This document shows positions 27,135 through 35,731 of a stretch of 64,000 bases of DNA, piece after piece. A program made the position numbers and the translations under genes. The stretch spans positions 434,001 through 498,000 of the forward strand of contig NZ_WLYS01000002.1 of the NCBI RefSeq assembly GCF_011316935.1, read 5' to 3'. Origin of the DNA: Sphingobacterium chungjuense. GTDB lineage: Bacteria > Bacteroidota > Bacteroidia > Sphingobacteriales > Sphingobacteriaceae. The notes beneath the pieces are model-generated. The model was given only the letters and a program-made list of their open reading frames with translations. It had not been told where the DNA came from and did not search any database. Each line of letters starts with the position of its first letter. Position 1 is the first letter of the stretch.

Positions 27135-30100
27135 CTATTTTTTAAGAGGTAGTGTAATAGTGAATGTTGAACCTTTACCTTCTGTACTATTTACGGCTAG
27201 ATCGCCATGGTGTCTTTTCATGATTTTAGATGAGATAAATAATCCTAGACCTAATCCAGCAAAGGTATTTTGCAAGAAGCCATCAGCACGAAAGAATTGA
27301 TCGAAAATATTTTCTTGGTTTTTACTGGAAATACCAATTCCAAAATCACGAACTAAAAGTTTGATCTGGTTTTTCTCTAAAATAGTTTCTACCAACACCT
27401 CATCCGAACTAGGAGAATACTTTATGGCATTCGACAAAAGATTGGTAATCACCTGCCCTATTCGATTGCGATCGCCTAAAATATCTACCGAGTCATCCAA
27501 AGCAACTTTGATCTGGTGTTTTCGGGAGGTCTGTTGCATTTCCTCCGTCACTTCGGAAACCAAACTATTAAAATCAAACAGGTCAATATTGTACTCAAGC
27601 TGTCCGGCCGTCACCTTAGTGGCATCGAGTAGATCACCAATCAGCGCAGTTAATTTATTGATCTGATTATCCATCTTTGCCAAGAAATTCTCGGCTTCCT
27701 TATGACCTTCCTTTTGAAAACGACGATGCAATGCCTGTGTATAACCTTTGATGCTCGTTACCGGAGTTTTCAGTTCATGTGAGGCCATACTAATGAAATC
27801 ATTTTTCTGTCTTTCTAGCTTCACCTTCTCTGCGATCTGCTTTTGGAGCTCTTCCGAGAATACCTTTTGTTGCAAGAGGTCATTTTTACGCTCCGTAATA
27901 TCGTCCAATGCTAGCAAAATCAGTTGTTCGCCATTGGCCTTTTTAACCAGATGTATGTTAAATTTAACGACTCGCTCGCCTAATGTCGGGAAAACAAAGT
28001 TGATCTCCTTTTCGATAATCTGTTCTTCATTCTGCTGAATACGGGTAAATTCAGTGGCTAATCCTGGAATATTCCAGCCGCCATTCTGCAATTGGAAAAA
28101 ACTCTTACCAACGGCCTGATCTTGTGTAATTCTGAATGTCTTACAAAATGCGTTGTTCACACTTTGGATCATCAGATCACTGTTCAACATGATCAGTGGT
28201 TCATGGAGCACCGTAATGGTTGCCTCCGCCAACTTACGGCTAATATTTAGCTCTTCATTACTTTCAAAAAGCTCTTGATTGACTGTGAGCAACTCTTCAT
28301 TCGTACTTTGAAGCTCTTCCTTACTGGTCTCAAGCTCTTCATTGAGACTTTGCAACTCCTCGCTACCGCTCAAAAGCTCTTCGTTGGAACTTTGCAGTTC
28401 TTCCTTCGCAATCTCTTGAGCTTCGGTGATATTGCGCATGTCTTCGCGAATTTGTGCAAGTTCTCTTTCTAACTGTAGAATCCTTTCCTGTTCTGCTGTC
28501 TTTAACGATTTTGCAGACAACTTACGATGTGCTGGTATCGTAATTTCTTCTTTGAAAAGAACTAGATAGTAGGGATCAAAGGTATTCAGCATAGGAATCA
28601 CCTCAATGCCGACCAAGATCTCACCACCATTGATGGAAACGCCAGATTTGGAAAATGCTTCACCAGATGATTTTGTGCGATGCAGCGCGTTGCGTAATTC
28701 AAAGGAAAGCCCATCTTTGGCCATTTTCATCAGGTTGAAAGTTGCCTTGCCCGAAGGTGGCTCCAAAAATTTGCTAGTGGCACCACGAAATTGTACAATA
28801 TCAAACTGTTCGTTGACAATGACACCGGGAGGCGCATGCTTAGCCAATACAATATCGTCTGCACTTTTCTGATAATCTTCTGTTTTTACTTCTTTACTAC
28901 GAAGCGTCATATTTTCTTCCTCAACAGCCGTTTGCTTACCGCCACTCATGATGGTGATGTACCTGCCGACTCCAGGTTTTCGTGTATAAAACTTACTCTT
29001 GCGCTGCAATGGATTAAAGAATTCCGATGTAGACCCTGCTGTCTCTGAATTACCTAGCCACAAAATTCCTTTATCGCGCAGTGCATAATGGAAAATTGCA
29101 ATGGTCTTTTTTTGTAAGAATGGTTTGAAATAGATCATCACATTACGACAAGAGATCAAATCCATTTTGGCAAAAGGTGGATCCTTTAAAAAGTTGTGTA
29201 CCGCAAAGACACACATATCTCTGATCGTTTTTGAAACGACATAGTGATCTTTACTTTTGTCAAAATACTTGGATAATCGTGCAACACTTACGCCTTCCAA
29301 TTCTTTCTTATGATATATTCCACTGCGAGCAATCTTGATAGACTTGTCGGAGATATCGGTGGCAAAAATATGAATGCGCTGCTGATGCAACTGTTGCCCA
29401 AAGAACTCATGTAAAGCTATAGCGATAGAATACGGCTCTTGCCCAGTAGAACATCCGGCAACCCAGATCCTGATGGGTTCTCCATTTTTCTTCCCATCCC
29501 GTATCAGAGGAACGATTTTTTTTATTAATAGTTCGAAGCAATAAGGATCTCTAAAAAAAGCGGTTACCGAAATGAGTAAATCATAAAACAATGAATCTTG
29601 TTCACTCGGATGATCTGTGATATAGGTCAGGTAAGACGCGATATCGGCAATCTTCAACATCAGCATACGACGTACAATACGTCTACGAACCGTAGTTTGT
29701 TTATACAAACTAAAATCGGCTTCTTTGCGCTGGTACATCAGTTCCATAATCTTTCTGTAAGTGGATTCTTCATCCACAGATTTGGATACTGGCTCATTGG
29801 CAGACCAGCCTTGTCGCAGCATAGCAAAATAATCGGTCAGTTTTTTCCCGATTTGCTCCGGCGGAAGTACAAAGTCTATAATATTTGCATCAATCGCATG
29901 CCCAGGCATTGCTGTAAAACCAGCTGAATTATCTTGCGCAATCGTCAACCCACCTTGTTCTCTGATTGCTCGCATTCCAGCGGTTCCATCAACGCCCATA
30001 CCCGAAAGTATAACTGCTGCCGAACTTGCTTCGTAAGCAGACGCCATCGAAGAAAATAGCGCGTCAACCGCTTTATTTGATTTTTCTTTGGTAGGTCTAG

Positions 30101-30416
30101 GATTAAGTTTGAGCAGACCATTAGCCACCGTCACAATTTTACCTGGCGGTATAACATAGATATGATCGCGTTCAATATGTAAATGCTCTGTGATGGATAC
30201 TACCGGGATATTGGTAATCTTCTGTAACAAGTCCGGCAGCAGGCTATTTTTCTCAGGATAGAGATGTTGAACAACAATAAAAGCCATACCTGAGTATGCT
30301 GGTACAGTTGAAAGCATACTTTTAATAGCTTCTAGACCGCCGGCAGATGCACCTACTCCTATAATAGGAAATTGGTCATTTATTTCAGACTGTTTATTGT
30401 TTTTTTGTAATCCCAT
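27135..30416 (-). CDS. CheB-CheR-PAS-histidine kinase fusion
   Basis: A 1093-residue cytoplasmic sensor joining chemotaxis-type protein methylesterase and methyltransferase domains to a histidine kinase. Domains in order: CheB (about 15-200) with the triad segments GASAGG, VQHLYP and GMGVDGTAGM; CheR (about 215-480) with SAM motif WVAGCSTGQEPYS and the ISCRNVMIYF block; a coiled coil of ELQSSNEELL-type repeats (about 645-735); a PAS domain (about 740-850); HisKA with SHELKTP (His near 873); and HATPase with GLGLGLFISS. The ATG at 30416 is used; the upstream codon is TTG. There are no chemoreceptor or flagellar genes nearby, so the ligand and role are unknown. A receiver gene follows directly. 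Confidence 0.93.
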   Translation of the reverse strand: MGLQKNNKQSEINDQFPIIGVGASAGGLEAIKSMLSTVPAYSGMAFIVVQHLYPEKNSLLPDLLQKITNIPVVSITEHLHIERDHIYVIPPGKIVTVANGLLKLNPRPTKEKSNKAVDALFSSMASAYEASSAAVILSGMGVDGTAGMRAIREQGGLTIAQDNSAGFTAMPGHAIDANIIDFVLPPEQIGKKLTDYFAMLRQGWSANEPVSKSVDEESTYRKIMELMYQRKEADFSLYKQTTVRRRIVRRMLMLKIADIASYLTYITDHPSEQDSLFYDLLISVTAFFRDPYCFELLIKKIVPLIRDGKKNGEPIRIWVAGCSTGQEPYSIAIALHEFFGQQLHQQRIHIFATDISDKSIKIARSGIYHKKELEGVSVARLSKYFDKSKDHYVVSKTIRDMCVFAVHNFLKDPPFAKMDLISCRNVMIYFKPFLQKKTIAIFHYALRDKGILWLGNSETAGSTSEFFNPLQRKSKFYTRKPGVGRYITIMSGGKQTAVEEENMTLRSKEVKTEDYQKSADDIVLAKHAPPGVIVNEQFDIVQFRGATSKFLEPPSGKATFNLMKMAKDGLSFELRNALHRTKSSGEAFSKSGVSINGGEILVGIEVIPMLNTFDPYYLVLFKEEITIPAHRKLSAKSLKTAEQERILQLERELAQIREDMRNITEAQEIAKEELQSSNEELLSGSEELQSLNEELETSKEELQSTNEELLTVNQELFESNEELNISRKLAEATITVLHEPLIMLNSDLMIQSVNNAFCKTFRITQDQAVGKSFFQLQNGGWNIPGLATEFTRIQQNEEQIIEKEINFVFPTLGERVVKFNIHLVKKANGEQLILLALDDITERKNDLLQQKVFSEELQKQIAEKVKLERQKNDFISMASHELKTPVTSIKGYTQALHRRFQKEGHKEAENFLAKMDNQINKLTALIGDLLDATKVTAGQLEYNIDLFDFNSLVSEVTEEMQQTSRKHQIKVALDDSVDILGDRNRIGQVITNLLSNAIKYSPSSDEVLVETILEKNQIKLLVRDFGIGISSKNQENIFDQFFRADGFLQNTFAGLGLGLFISSKIMKRHHGDLAVNSTEGKGSTFTITLPLKK

Positions 30417-31257
30417 AGATCGCAACCTTACTACGGCAGGTATTGCGATAGCAAGATAAGCATTCTACGAACATAAATCGTGCTAAATTTGCGATACTGG
30501 CATAAAAGATCGGAAGAAACTTAGTACACTTTTACAACAGGTACATTGATCACCAAGGAAGTGCTTGACATCTAATAATTGCTCCACTGCGCAAAAGTTG
30601 TGTTGTTATTCCTAAAAATCAAACACACTATTATTAACTACAGCGGAGTGTTCACCACGCCTGAATCTTAAACCTAAAAAAGAGTTCTTTGGACTATTGG
30701 GAGAATATACTTTTAGGCATCTAGCTAACTTTCAGAAGAAACGAGTAAAGGCGACATGCAAATAAATGTTACAAAACTGATTTAACTATAATTTACGTCC
30801 TCAAGCGCGCATTTAGACAAAAAAATCCCAACGTCTGACACTCAACACATCTACAAGAAAGAAAGCGTTAGGCACTATCCAGATGTGCCTCTACAGGCCA
30901 TAATTGATGTTAATCTCCATAGAATGTGAAAATTATATTGAAAATATAATAATCTGAAAGAAAAACAATAAACATAAAATATTCTCATGACTGATTAAAG
31001 TCTATAATTTAAGTGATTATAGTATTCAAAGAAAATAATGATATTAAAAATTTAAATAATTTACCTTTGATGTCGTATTATCAATAAATAATGTTGACAG
31101 CGAAAAAGTGAATGTAGCGCTTATGCTACAAAAGAAAATAACTTAATATCACGAATATTTGAATAAACTTACTTTTACTTCAGGATCTACACTTTAACGT
31201 TTCAATTAATTTTTATCCTAAAACAAAATCAATAACTGCTAATAAATTTCTAACAAA
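30417..31257. other. Gene-poor AT-rich region
   Basis: About 840 bp with no convincing gene. A 49-codon open frame without ATG lies at 30616-30765 (+ strand) and reads in part LNLKPKKEFFGLLGEYTF; it looks protein-like but has no start, and may be a remnant. A hairpin-like TGTAGC/GCTACA lies at 31113-31130. TACCTTTG at 31062-31069 is a -7-like element pointing to the short peptide gene about 190 bp downstream, without a good -33. The kinase promoter must be here but was not recognised. Confidence 0.4.
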
Positions 31258-31449
31258 ATGAAAAAATCCACCAGATACCTTGCAACGCATTTAAAGCGCT
31301 ATTCATCTCCGGAAATAAATGTAGAGCTAATCAGCTTGGAACATAGTGTGGCCGCAGGATCAGCCACAGTTACTCCATTGAATAATCAGTCACAAATAAG
31401 GCAAGAATGGGAGACAGCTCCCGATGTAGTTGGAAATCAAGCGTGGTAG
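31258..31449 (+). CDS. Short hypothetical peptide gene
   Basis: A 63-residue product starting MKKSTRYLATHLKRYSSPEI, then NVELISLEHSVAAGSATVTP, and ending DVVGNQAW. The basic N-terminus is followed by an AAGSATVTP core and an acidic, Trp-containing C-terminus. It resembles, from memory, short peptides common in Bacteroidota that carry a GSA-V-P core and end in Trp, but no function is known to me. There is no classical signal peptide. It is isolated, with long non-coding stretches on both sides. The clean ATG with an A-rich upstream region supports translation. Confidence 0.5.
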   Translation: MKKSTRYLATHLKRYSSPEINVELISLEHSVAAGSATVTPLNNQSQIRQEWETAPDVVGNQAW

Positions 31450-31698
31450 ATAGACTGTCGGCACTTACGTAGATTTAGACGTTGCCCAATGTAAATACAT
31501 CGTTATGCCTAGATTTTAAGATGATACTAGATAATCAGGCAAATAGAAAGCATCGTGTATAAATAATTTCGCTAGGTCATCAATTATTTTGATACAATAC
31601 ATTGGTTTCGTACCTTAAGGTAGTTAATGAGTAGTTGTTATGCTAAGCTAACGATGAAAAATTATGAACTAAATGACATTTAGCGATTTTATCATTAT

Positions 31699-32235
31699 AT
31701 GCCGACAATTTTATTTAAAGAAAGCACTAAACTCCATAAAGCTATTATAATACCCTTTATAGCATCCTACTTTTTACTTTTGTATGGCGCTGTAAGGCAG
31801 TTGCTCTATGGCACGCCATTAGGAACTAAGCCAATGTCCGATATTCATTTGATTATTTTTACCGTATGTTGCGGCATTTTAATCCTATTATTGGGCAATG
31901 TACGCAGCGAACTAAAAATAACTGAAGCGGGATTCTATATCTGCACCATACCACTGATCAGAGGCGACTTGAATAGATGGAATAGGATAAAAGAAATCAG
32001 AATAGAAAAATATAGCCCTATCAAAGAGCATTTAGGAATTGGGTTTCGTGGTATTAATACGCAGATGGCCTACCTTGCTGGTGGCCAACCAGGCATCAAA
32101 CTGATTTTTCATAATGGTGACAAGATGCTCCTTGCGGCTCGAGATCAGGAAAAATTATTAAACATCCTGCGTGATGATCTCGCACTGATCGTGCAGAAAG
32201 ACAGCGATCTTTTAGAATCTAAACAGCTACACTAA
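31699..32235 (+). CDS. Small membrane protein with two TM helices and a PH-like tail
   Basis: A 178-residue protein I do not recognise by name. It has two close TM helices (about residues 14-36 and 47-65: IIIPFIASYFLLLYGA and LIIFTVCCGILILLL), followed by a soluble domain of beta character (ELKITEAGFYICTIP...IKLIFHNGDKMLLA), which resembles the architecture of bacterial PH-like membrane proteins. The clean ATG follows AT-rich DNA. It stands alone, 172 bp upstream of an acyltransferase on the same strand. Function unknown. Confidence 0.7.
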   Translation: MPTILFKESTKLHKAIIIPFIASYFLLLYGAVRQLLYGTPLGTKPMSDIHLIIFTVCCGILILLLGNVRSELKITEAGFYICTIPLIRGDLNRWNRIKEIRIEKYSPIKEHLGIGFRGINTQMAYLAGGQPGIKLIFHNGDKMLLAARDQEKLLNILRDDLALIVQKDSDLLESKQLH

Positions 32236-32407
32236 GCCCCTTTATTCAGAATAAAGCATCAACTAGGTGGCATCCTGAACCTATCTAAGACATCCTTCCT
32301 ATCATTTCGTAACGGTCTAGTGAGATACGTAGGTGGTATGCTAATTTTTATTAGTTTTATGATTCGATGCAGATCAAACAATTGATCTCTAACCGAAACT
32401 GCCTATA

Positions 32408-33532
32408 ATGAGTACACTATTTCTTGAAAAACAACGTGAAAAACCGCATTATCTAATCTTAGATGGTTTGCGTGGCGTAGCTGCTATCATTGTTGTCCTA
32501 TTTCATCTCGCGGAGGCAATCGCCAGTGAGCCATCGGAAATTTTGGTCAATCACGGATATCTTGCGGTTGATTTTTTCTTTCTGCTATCGGGTTTTGTGA
32601 TTGGCTATGCCTACGATGAGCGCTGGCAAAAAATGACCTTCGGCAATTTCATGTACCGCCGCATTGAAAGATTGCAACCAATGGTTGTACTCGGCATGAC
32701 ATTAGGCGCCATCACCTTTTACTACACCGATTCTACGATATGGCCATTGATTCACGAAGTGCCTGTATGGAAAATGCTATTTGTATTGTTTATTGGATAT
32801 ACAATCTTGCCGGTTCCGCTTTCTTTAGATATACGTGGATGGCAAGAAATGCACCCACTAAATAGTGTAGGTTGGTCTTTACTCTTCGAATACTTCGCTA
32901 ATATTTTGTACGCACTAGGTATTCGTAAACTTTCGAATAAAGCACTTAGCATGTTGGTACTGATAGCCGCGCTATCATTAGCACATTTAGCGATAAGTCG
33001 TGGAGATGTGGTCGGTGGCTGGACGCTTAATGTGGAACATATGTACATTGGTTTTACCCGTGTGATGTATCCGTTCTTTGCGGGTTTATTATTGTCGCGC
33101 ATCACCAAACCAACTCGCATTAAGTATGCTTTACTTTGGTGTAGTTTGTTGATTGCTATCTTATTATTCATGCCTCGTATCGGAGGGACAGATTACGTGT
33201 GGATGAATGGCTTGTATGAGTCTTTTTGTATTATAGTGCTTTTTCCTTTGATCGTTTATCTTGGAGCGAGTGGTATGATCCATTCGACATTTGAGCAAGA
33301 CATTTGCAAATTTTTAGGGGATATCTCCTACCCACTTTATCTCGTACATTTCCCTATATTATACCTATACATTGCGTGGTTAAGCGATCATGAAGGTCAA
33401 ACGTTAAACGACGTCTGGCCAATCTCGTTGCTGATTCTGATTGGTAGCATCGCCCTCTCTTATGCCGCACTAAAATGGTACGACGAACCTGTGCGTAAAT
33501 GGTTACGACGCAAGTTTTCGACCGAAAAATAA
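32408..33532 (+). CDS. Acyltransferase-3 family membrane protein (paralogue 1)
   Basis: A 374-residue integral-membrane O-acyltransferase of the OafA/NodX type, which adds acetyl or other acyl groups to extracellular glycans. The N-terminal signature is DGLRGVAAIIVVLFHLAE near residue 19, where the Arg and His are the conserved catalytic-site residues. The segment AVDFFFLLSGFVIGYAY follows and about ten TM helices fill the rest, ending with YDEPVRKWLRR. Substrate unknown. It converges with a paralogue (33538-34656) with only 5 bp between stops, an arrangement that suggests an inverted duplication. Confidence 0.9.
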   Translation: MSTLFLEKQREKPHYLILDGLRGVAAIIVVLFHLAEAIASEPSEILVNHGYLAVDFFFLLSGFVIGYAYDERWQKMTFGNFMYRRIERLQPMVVLGMTLGAITFYYTDSTIWPLIHEVPVWKMLFVLFIGYTILPVPLSLDIRGWQEMHPLNSVGWSLLFEYFANILYALGIRKLSNKALSMLVLIAALSLAHLAISRGDVVGGWTLNVEHMYIGFTRVMYPFFAGLLLSRITKPTRIKYALLWCSLLIAILLFMPRIGGTDYVWMNGLYESFCIIVLFPLIVYLGASGMIHSTFEQDICKFLGDISYPLYLVHFPILYLYIAWLSDHEGQTLNDVWPISLLILIGSIALSYAALKWYDEPVRKWLRRKFSTEK

Positions 33533-33537
33533 GGAAG

Positions 33538-34656
33538 CTATGATAATTCTCTAGCGTTGGACGCTGCATTATTTTTCAAAATACGCTTGCTTAAATATCG
33601 CCTAATCGGTTCATCTAAGGACCGCAAGACCAAGTAGGCGAAAAATACGAGCAAGAGCATTCCTACAGAAATAATAATAGCCATATCGTTATAAGACGGA
33701 TTTTCCTGTTCTACAAAACTCATGAAAACCCAAATAAAGGGATAGTGTATCACATATAAAGGATACGAGATATCACCTAGCCAAGCACAGGTGTTTTTGA
33801 TGAATGGCGATAATACTTGCTGACCAGCACTCAGCGCTATTAAAAAAGGAAAATAGAAAATAACTAAGATCGGGTCTATAACCGGACTGATGATTTCGGA
33901 ATATGGGATGAAAAACACAGCCGCTAATGCTGCTGCTAAGGCCCAAAATGGCACTTGCTGGCGGAAGAAGGTCTTGGTACGAAATAATAAAATACCCGCG
34001 GTGAAAGAAAAAGAAAGACGAATGCCTCCGCCCCAAAAATTATCACCGCCAAATCCTACAGCCAGATAACCTGACCGATACGACTCCCAGCAAAGTAAAC
34101 CAGCAGAGAGGATCACGATAAGCCATAAGATTTGCTTACTTGCCTTAGCTAGGTAGATCGAATAAATAAAACTGGCGATGTACTCCCAAAAAAGCGACCA
34201 AGTTGGCGGATTAAGATGAAAAAGATTATTATATCGCTGCGGCACGATCGGATAAGGAATTAAGATACAGGCACTCAGAAAAAGTAAGATAACTTGCCAA
34301 TAACTAAATGAGTCAATCAAATCGCTAAACGGGTCAAACATAAAAGCTAAAAGTCCGATCACAGCTCCGATCAATACGAGTGGTTGTAGCCTTATTAAAC
34401 GTCGTTGTATAAAGCTCCACTTTCCCATCTGGATCAAACGACCATCATAAGCGTATGCCAGCACAAATCCTGACAAACAAAAGAAGAAATCTACCGCAAG
34501 ATAGCTGTGCGGAATAAAGCTATCCCGATAATCGGGAGCGGCAATTTCCATAAAATGAAAGAGCACTACGCCCAATGCGGCGATGCCTCTCAAACCATCT
34601 AATACCTCAAAATGCCTTTTCGGATTAACTACAGGATCAAATACTATGTTATTCAT
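33538..34656 (-). CDS. Acyltransferase-3 family membrane protein (paralogue 2)
   Basis: A 372-residue paralogue of the neighbouring acyltransferase, with DGLRGIAALGVVLFHFME near residue 20, AVDFFFCLSGFVLAYAYDGR, multiple TM helices, and a C-terminal LDEPIRRYLSKR that matches the paralogue's YDEPVRKWLRR. Both copies keep the catalytic Arg and His, so both look active. It is divergent from a PadR gene with about 108 bp between start codons, so it may share a regulatory region with that operon. The glycan target is unknown. Confidence 0.9.
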   Translation of the reverse strand: MNNIVFDPVVNPKRHFEVLDGLRGIAALGVVLFHFMEIAAPDYRDSFIPHSYLAVDFFFCLSGFVLAYAYDGRLIQMGKWSFIQRRLIRLQPLVLIGAVIGLLAFMFDPFSDLIDSFSYWQVILLFLSACILIPYPIVPQRYNNLFHLNPPTWSLFWEYIASFIYSIYLAKASKQILWLIVILSAGLLCWESYRSGYLAVGFGGDNFWGGGIRLSFSFTAGILLFRTKTFFRQQVPFWALAAALAAVFFIPYSEIISPVIDPILVIFYFPFLIALSAGQQVLSPFIKNTCAWLGDISYPLYVIHYPFIWVFMSFVEQENPSYNDMAIIISVGMLLLVFFAYLVLRSLDEPIRRYLSKRILKNNAASNARELS

Positions 34657-34725
34657 GGGTTATGCATAATCAAGGTGAAGATACTGGGAACAGCGGAATT
34701 TGACGAAAATAAAAAAATAAAACTA

Positions 34726-34760
34726 ATACATAGTTATACAATGTATTTTACATAGCTTTG
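34726..34760 (+). promoter_or_regulatory. padR promoter with overlapping dyad
   Basis: The -7 element TAGCTTTG (34753-34760) ends just 4 bp before the padR ATG, so transcription would begin at or beside the start codon. Just upstream an imperfectly spaced dyad ATACAT (34726-34731) / ATGTAT (34741-34746) overlaps the -33 region. PadR proteins often bind ATGT/ACAT dyads and repress their own gene, so autoregulation is likely (inference). Confidence 0.5.
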
Positions 34761-34764
34761 TATC

Positions 34765-35097
34765 ATGGATAAAGATTTTGTCTTGAAATGGTCATCTCAA
34801 TTAAAGAAGGGTACGCTGTCGTTTATTATTTTAAAAATCCTAGACCAAGGGACGGATTTTTATGGTTACGACCTAATTAATGAGCTCAAAAACAAGACAT
34901 CGATTCAGATCGCAGAAGGCACCTTGTATCCATTGATGAACAGATTGAAGTCTGAAAACTTAGTGGTATCCAATTGGGTAGAGCAGTCTTCTGGCATTCC
35001 GCGAAAGTATTACAGCATCACTTCCGAAGGTAAAAAAGTGGTGGTAGAGATGTCTGTTTATTGGAGTAATCTAAACCAAATTATTCACTCAATATAA
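34765..35097 (+). CDS. PadR-family transcriptional regulator
   Basis: A 110-residue winged-helix regulator. The sequence SQLKKGTLSFIILKIL begins the PadR domain, EGTLYPLMNRLKSENLVVS is the recognition part, and RKYYSITSEGKK forms the wing. It is shorter than PadR proteins with long C-terminal helices, so it belongs to the small class 2. It overlaps in context with a downstream membrane gene (6 bp later) with a HAAS-like region; this pair is frequent in Firmicutes and Bacteroidota. The effector is unknown. It may also control the divergent acyltransferase. Confidence 0.9.
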   Translation: MDKDFVLKWSSQLKKGTLSFIILKILDQGTDFYGYDLINELKNKTSIQIAEGTLYPLMNRLKSENLVVSNWVEQSSGIPRKYYSITSEGKKVVVEMSVYWSNLNQIIHSI

Positions 35098-35103
35098 AAC
35101 TGT

Positions 35104-35709
35104 ATGAACTTTACCGAAGTACCATTTACAGATCCTAATGCGGCTAGAATCTACCGAGATTATATGAATAGAGTGCGGCGGATTGCTAGAAAATTAGATC
35201 GTGCTACACAGCAAGAGATCGTGATGGAAATCAATAGCCATATCTATGAGTCATTTCAAGCCGAGCCAACTATGGGTGCTCATGAGACTGAAAAACTATT
35301 GGGTACGCTGGAGCATCTCGGACAGCCGGAACTGTTTTTAAAACCACTTATCGCAGACCAGGCGATGGATCAGGCAATGCGTACCTTTAACCCTATTAAG
35401 GTTGTCCGGGCACTGCTATTGAACCTATCTAATGGGATTTCCTACGTGCTTTTTGCCCTATGCTACTTATTTTTGTTCAGCTTTTTGTTATTGATCGTTC
35501 TAAAAGAATTATTTCCGACAGAGGTGGGTATATATTATGATTACAATCGCTTTTTTGCGATTGGTATGGTAGATAGCAGATATCAGAACCTGAAAGTAGC
35601 TGATGAGTATTTTACACCGATCATGCTACTATTGTCTGCGGTAGTGTACTTAATCATTACATTCTTATTGAAGATTAAGCGATCGCTTAATAGAAAGCGA
35701 ACAGCCTAA
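35104..35709 (+). CDS. HAAS/DUF1700-like membrane protein partnered with PadR
   Basis: A 201-residue membrane protein. The N-terminal soluble half (about 10-90: YMNRVRRIARKLDRATQQEI, then MEINSHIYESFQ and TLEHLGQPELFLKPLIA) resembles the HAAS signalling domain that goes with PadR regulators. Two TM segments follow: about 107-130 (FALCYLFLFSFLLLIVL) and 170-190 (IMLLLSAVVYLIITFLL). It starts 6 bp after padR and is surely co-transcribed. Specific function unknown; the partner pairing suggests a membrane-associated regulator or stress protein. Confidence 0.75.
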   Translation: MNFTEVPFTDPNAARIYRDYMNRVRRIARKLDRATQQEIVMEINSHIYESFQAEPTMGAHETEKLLGTLEHLGQPELFLKPLIADQAMDQAMRTFNPIKVVRALLLNLSNGISYVLFALCYLFLFSFLLLIVLKELFPTEVGIYYDYNRFFAIGMVDSRYQNLKVADEYFTPIMLLLSAVVYLIITFLLKIKRSLNRKRTA

Positions 35710-35731
35710 TCTTAATTGGGATTATGGCGGA

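Noticed and set aside
30841-31260. Possible riboswitch or larger structured RNA in the AT-rich gap
   Set aside because: I could find only one short hairpin and no conserved core of any riboswitch class I know.
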